Shown piece by piece: positions 59,226 through 64,000 of a DNA stretch of 64,000 nt; position 1 is the stretch's first letter, and every line of letters starts with the position of its first letter. The DNA is taken from assembly GCA_007115705.1 (NCBI GenBank), contig QXEO01001034.1, positions 3,766,212 through 3,830,211 of the forward strand, written 5' to 3'. The position numbers and the translations under genes are program-made. Below the pieces are notes generated by a model. That model was not told where the DNA came from and did not search any database. It was given only the letters and a program-made list of their open reading frames with translations. The DNA is from Dactylis glomerata (taxonomy: Eukaryota > Streptophyta > Magnoliopsida > Poales > Poaceae).

Positions 59226-61611
59226 GAAAGCGCGCTCGTCACCTTCCTGCGGGCAAACTCTGACATGTTCGCTTGGACTCCGTCAGATATGCCCGGCGTT
59301 CCCAGGGAGGTGATTGAGCACCACTTAGCCGTGTGCCCTCAGGCACACCCCGTGAAGCAGAAGACTAGGAAACAAGCGCAAGAGAAGCAGGACTTCATAG
59401 TTGAGGAGATAGAGAAGCTGAAGAAGGCCAAGCTGATACGCGAGGTAGCCCACCCCACCTGGATTGCAAATCCGGTGGTCGTCCCAAAGGCAAATGGCAG
59501 TGGGCGCCTCTGCGTGGACTTCACAAGTCTCAACAAGGCCTGCCCCAAGGATCCTTATCCACTCCCGAGGATAGATCAAATAGTCGACTCCACCGCCGGC
59601 TGTGACCTCCTTTGCTTCTTGGATGCTTTCTCCGGCTATCATCAGATCAAGATGGCAAAGGAGGACGAGGAGAAGACCGCCTTCATCACGCCTTGTGGTG
59701 TGTACTGCTACGTCTGCATGCCCTTCGGTCTAAAGAACGCAGGAGCCACCTTCCAAAGGCTCATGCGCAAGGCCTTGGGGGCTCAGATGGGAAGGAACGC
59801 GGAGGCCTACGTCGATGACATCGTCGTCAAGACTCGCGAGGGTAACACCTTCATCGAGGATCTGGAGGAAACATTCGTCAACCTGAGAAAGGTAAATATC
59901 AAGCTCAACCCCGCCAAGTGTGCCTTCGGCGTACCGTCGGGAAAACTGTTGGGGTTCCTCGTGTCCCATCGTGGGATAGAGGCAAACCCTGACAAGGTCA
60001 AGGCCATCGAAGAAATGCGTCCGCCACGCAACCTCAAGGAGATGCAACGCCTCGCGGGGTGCATGGCAGCCCTGGGGCGCTTCATCGCGAGGAGTGGGGA
60101 GAAAGCCTTGCCCTTCTTCAAGCTCATGAAGCGCGCTGGGAAGTTCGAGTGGACTCCGGAAGCCGACAAGGTCTTCGCTGAGTTAAAAAGGTACCTCACG
60201 AGCCCACCGATCATGGTTGCCCCAGCAGTCCGCAAGCCCTTGCTACTCTACATCGCGGCAACTCCAAGGACTGCAAGCGCCGTCCTCGTCGCGGAGCGAG
60301 ACGCAAAGGTGATCGCCAAGGAGAAGGTCGGTCCTCCCGGTCCGGGGGCTCCTCGCGAGGAAGAGGCCGCTGCACCTCTTGTTCCTCAAGAGGAACCGCT
60401 CGTCACATCTCCGCCGACCGAGCCGCTCCCTCAGAGCAACGCTCCAAGGCCTCCCGGGGAGGAACCTCCCGAGGGTGTCACCAAGGTGCAGAAGCCCGTA
60501 TACTTCGTCAGCACGGTGCTACGTGACGCTCGGGAGCGCTACACCATGCAACAAAAGCTGCTCTACACCCTACTCATCGCCTCGCGGAAGCTACGCCACT
60601 ACTTCCAGGGTCACCCGATAAAGGTGGTAACCGATCGTCCCCTGGAGACCATCCTACACAATCCCAACGTCACCGGGCGGGTGGCAGAATGGGCCGTGGA
60701 GCTTCAACCCTTCGAGATCTCCTTCGAAACTACAAAGGTAATCAAAAGCAAGGCTTTGGCCGAGTTCACTGCGGAGTGGACCGATTCGTTCGCCGACGAG
60801 CCTCCAGAGGTGGAGTCAACGCTCCCAGGAGAGGAGGCCCCAGGCCTCTGGGTCATGCACTTCGACGGCGCCTTCAACCTCCCCGGCGCGGGAGCTGGTG
60901 CTATCCTAACCTCTCCCTCTGGAGACAAGCTCTTCTACGCCGTACAGCTCTGCTTTAAGCCTGAGCACAAGGTCTCCAATAACATCGCGGAGTACGAAGG
61001 ACTACTCGCCGGCTTAAGGGCGGCAAACGCTTTGGGCATCAAGCGCCTCATCGTCAAGGGAGATTCACAGCTGGTTGTGAACTTCTCGAACAAGAGCTAC
61101 ACTCCAAAGGACGAGCACATGGCGGCTTATCTCGAGGAACATCGAAAGATGGAAAAACGCTTCCAAGGTTTGGAGCTGAAGCACATCCCGAGAGGAGAAA
61201 ATGTGGAAGCCGACGAGATCGCCAAGCGCGCCTCTCACCGCCTGGCACAACCTGCCGGCGTCTTCGAGGAGCGTCTCTTCAAACCGTCCGCTTCTCCACC
61301 GTCATCTGGATTAGACCCTCCACCTGCCCTGCCGCCACCACCGGAGCAGGGGGCTCCAGACTGCGGGCCTCCTTCGGGTGACCGCGTCCTTCTGACATTG
61401 GCACGACAGGAGGGAGTGGATTGGATTCTCGATCTCAAGGCCTTCCTCACCAGCAGCAGGCTTCCCGAGGATGAAGAGGAGGCCGAAAGGATTGTGCGCC
61501 AAGCTTCGGGCTACTGCGTCAAGGATGGCGACTTGTACCGGCGTCGCCCAAACGGCGTTGCTCTGAAGTGCATATCTACTCACCAAGGCCAGGAGCTTCT
61601 CAGGGACATCC
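59226..61611 (+). pseudogene. pol (RT, dual RNase H) of the outer Tat element, truncated
   Basis: This frame is open from just after a TAG at 59223-59225 to the copia junction. RT shows RLCVDFTSLNKACPKDPYPL, FLDAFSGYHQI and the catalytic YVDDIVVKT. The first RNase H lies around KPVYFVSTVL and VVTDRPLETIL. A Pro-rich linker is followed by the second, Tat-type RNase H (MHFDGAFNLPGAGAGAIL, NNIAEYEGLLAGL, VKGDSQLVV). The product stops at LLRDI, where the integrase zinc finger would begin. The AUG at 59265 is only the first in the frame, as the natural start lies upstream in gag-pol. Confidence 0.88.
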
Positions 61612-63279
61612 TGATGGGTTTGTAGCATAGAAAACAAAAAATTTCTTACGCAAGAACACATAAACTAGCCAAGAACATCTACGAGATGGTAGCAACGGAG
61701 ACTAACCCTCGATGACCGGTAGCGGGGATTACGTTCCCGCACAAACGTTGCCGATGGAGAGTCGAGGAAGACGCACGTAGTCGACGTAGTCGTTCACTTG
61801 ACGTAGTCGACGTAGTGGTTCACTTGACGATCACAAGATCGTGTACACAGTGCCACAAGTGGCAGCGCCCCCGTGCTCGGTCACACGTACGGCTCATAGT
61901 CGACTCCTCCACGCCCTCGGTCCAGCGGGGCAGCGGAAGAAGGGATCCGCCGGACACTCCAACACACACTTCTCCAAGTGTATGAACTACGAACTAAAAA
62001 TCCGGCAGAGCTTCGCTAAGCTGAGACGGATATTGGGCAGCAACTATGCGGGGAAGGGGAGAATCAAGAGTGTGAGAAGAGGGAGAAGAGGGCTCCTTTT
62101 ATAGGAGAGGAGGTGGCAGCCCCCTCTTCATGGTGGTAACTCCCTCTTCATGGTGGTAACCCCCTCTTCATGGTGGTAACCCCCTCTTCATGGTGGTAAC
62201 CCCCATTTTAATTTTGCATGACATTCATGCTAATTAAAATTCACACTAATTGAATTAATAAAACATTTTTATTTCTTTAATATTTGTTAATTCAATCAAT
62301 TAACAAACATTAACAAATACCCCCTTGAGTTATTTCGATATGCCGAAACAGTTTCGGTGCTTTTCTGAAATAACCCCTATGCTATCCTATAATTCGATCG
62401 GAGTATCGTATCCACTCAAAAACAACGGCGAACCTTAAGTGTGTCACCCTACGGTTTGTGAATAACGTGGACATGATCGAGACTCCTCTCCGATCAATAA
62501 TCATCAGCGGGATCTGGAAATCCATGATGACTCCCACTTACTCAACGATGATCTAGTGATCGTGTGAACCATTAACGAACATAGTTAATTCCTTTTGTCT
62601 CACGATATTATTACTTGTCCGAGATCCGATCATTTGGTATCAACCATACCTAGTTCGATCTCGTTCCTGACAAGTCTCTTTACTCGTTCTGTGATAATGC
62701 ATTCATGTGACCTAGTCACATGCTTGCAAGCGATTCTAATGCAATATCACCGAGAAGGGCCCAGAGAATATCTTCCCATCATCGGGTCGGACAAATTCCG
62801 CTCTTGATCCATGAGCCTCAACTAATACTTTCAGAATACCCAAATCAACCTTTATAATCACCCTGTGACGGTGTGACGTTTGATATCATCAAAGCACTCT
62901 TCCAGTATCAGTGATTAACATGATCTCATGGTCTGAGGATTAAAACTATTTCGTATGAGTTTGATATAGCAATGAACTTGATGACTTGATCATTTTGCTA
63001 TTCATACTATGGGTGTGAGTGTTCATCACATCATTCTTCTAATGATATGACCCCGTTATTAACAACATCCAATGTTCATGATCAGGAAACCTTGATCATC
63101 AGTTAATCAACGAGCTAGTATAAAAGAGAGGCTTTACTAGGAACCTTTTTAGTTTATTAATCACACAAGTATTAATGTTTCCGATTAATACAATTCTAGC
63201 ATGAGAAATAAACATTTATCATAAACATGGAATATGATAATAACCACTTTATTATTGCCTCTCGGGCATATTCCCTTCA
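61612..63279 (-). mobile_element. Copia LTR (Angela/WIS/BARE-like)
   Basis: A 1,668-bp LTR read on the minus strand: it starts TGAAGGGAATATGCCC at 63279 and ends at 61612. The opening, the GAGGCAATAATAAA segment, the CTAGTCACATG block and the ACAAAAAATTTC end are typical of Angela/WIS/BARE-type LTRs as I remember them. It interrupts the integrase region of the outer Tat element. Its internal region continues to the right, and the other LTR lies outside the window. Confidence 0.8.
62095..62200 (-). promoter_or_regulatory. Copia LTR TATA box with four upstream 20-bp repeats
   Basis: TATAAAAGG on the minus strand (62103-62095) is preceded, 17 bp further upstream, by four direct repeats of a 20-bp unit (plus strand CCCTCTTCATGGTGGTAAC plus one base) at 62121-62200. 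The copies differ by at most one or two bases. The repeats fall in the U3 promoter region. Confidence 0.75.
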
Positions 63280-64000
63280 GTCTCCCACTTGCACTAGAGT
63301 CAATAATCCAGTTGATACTTGCGTATATAACACTTATGGCTTTCACGTGTTATCCATACGCGTTGTAGTGGTTAATCTGATCTCCAGATCTGACACTTTC
63401 AGTTCAGTGTGTATTTGCATGTATTTGCGTCTCTACGCATCACTCATTCTCAAATGAGATAGTTGGGTATAAATTTGGTCCTTAGGTGAGACCTTAGTTC
63501 CTTTAGCTAAAATTATGTTGTCACTATTGTCGCACAATAGATCTTCATAGTAATAGCCATCTTGGAACTACACCTAGTTTGATAACAAACTTCTTGACAC
63601 AAATGCCCTCCTTTGCTACTTCTACAGCAGCCATATACTCAACCTTTGTTGTAGAATCCATCACAATGTCTTAACTTTGGAACTCATCCAAATCCACCAT
63701 GGAACTTCCTTCCATTACATTGTGCCACCTAAACATATAGCTAAAATTGAGATAAACTTAATTTGTATCTTGTGACAAACTTAGTATCAATGTAACACTT
63801 TACAATGAACTATGTGTCACTTTGTCATAATATATCCTTAGTCCTTCCAAAGCACATAAGGATATCCTTACTATTGTCCAGTGATCATCTTATGACATTT
63901 ATCACTCTGGTATATGCTCATAACATTTAGAGCATAGGACATATCTGGATATGTACATATCACGGTATACATGATCGATCAAATCATCCATGTGGCTTCA
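63280..64000 (-). pseudogene. 3' internal region of the copia element with a degenerate RNase H
   Basis: Immediately right of the LTR the minus strand has GCAAGTGGGAGAC, the polypurine tract of Angela-like elements. Further in, at about 63670-63575, a frame reads MDSTTKVEYMAAVEVAKEG, the second half of a copia RNase H. After a TGA near 63547 and a change of frame, the CDNS metal-binding block follows near 63533. The last bases to 64000 resemble the RT-RNase H connection. This copy is degenerate over the part visible here. Confidence 0.65.

Larger units (their letters stand above)
40640..61611 (+). mobile_element. Outer Tat-lineage gypsy element, 3'-truncated
   Basis: A plus-strand element: 5' LTR 40640-41545, primer-binding site, gag from 41600, protease, RT and dual RNase H up to 61611, where a copia LTR begins inside the integrase zinc-finger region. 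A second Tat element (42170-57287) sits in gag with a perfect TCAGG duplication (42165-42169 and 57288-57292). The right part and 3' LTR lie beyond the window or are lost. The lineage call rests on the gag and protease style, the two RNase H domains and the LTR end TGTCGG...CGACA. Confidence 0.87.

Noticed and set aside
1..64000. tRNA or rRNA genes
   Set aside because: No cloverleaf with A and B boxes or rRNA-like stretch was recognised by eye. The tRNA-like matches found are primer-binding sites.

Overview
The window looks like nuclear DNA from a cool-season grass (Pooideae, most likely Triticeae or Aveneae). The evidence is two intron-containing plant genes set in a dense, nested pile of LTR retrotransposons whose LTRs, primer-binding sites and coding domains look like those of wheat, barley and oat elements. 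Nothing bacterial is visible: no operons, rRNA, tRNA or CRISPR. Species and retrotransposon family names were assigned from memory, without a database.

Layout. 1-4213: pieces of two Ty3/gypsy families, one with an inverted partner. 5244-20465: a six-exon neprosin-domain (DUF239) gene on the plus strand. Its last exon is split by an 11.46-kb Ty1/copia Sirevirus (8839-20296) with a perfect 5-bp target-site duplication and nearly identical LTRs, so the insertion is very recent. 21689-23292: an intact three-exon actin-depolymerizing-factor gene of the ADF5 type, minus strand. 23.5-27.1 kb: intergenic DNA with one non-LTR retroelement-like fragment. 27138-32906: a tandem array of nine units of about 620 bp carrying a hAT-type MITE. 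33332-40639: rearranged copia and gypsy pieces, including two 1.6-kb LTRs of one family head to head. 40640-61611: a Tat-lineage gypsy element, broken inside gag by a second Tat element (42170-57287) and cut off in integrase by a copia LTR (61612-63279). The internal region of that copia element runs out of the window.

How the parts work together. The Sirevirus and the inner Tat element each encode gag and pol on the minus strand plus one additional protein. In the Sirevirus the extra (env-like) gene lies downstream of pol in the same direction. In the inner Tat element the extra gene is antisense to gag-pol. Both extra genes appear to have their own TATA promoter and to be spliced. The Sirevirus internal promoter carries the same CCGG-palindrome array as its LTR promoter. 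The Tat antisense gene can be modelled as eight exons that stay open for 1,215 codons. These two gene-within-transposon systems are the most interesting content.

Decay pattern. The gag-pol frames of both Tat elements are broken by eight in-frame stops, all TAG, most at positions where a glutamine CAG is expected. This fits deamination of methylated CHG sites.
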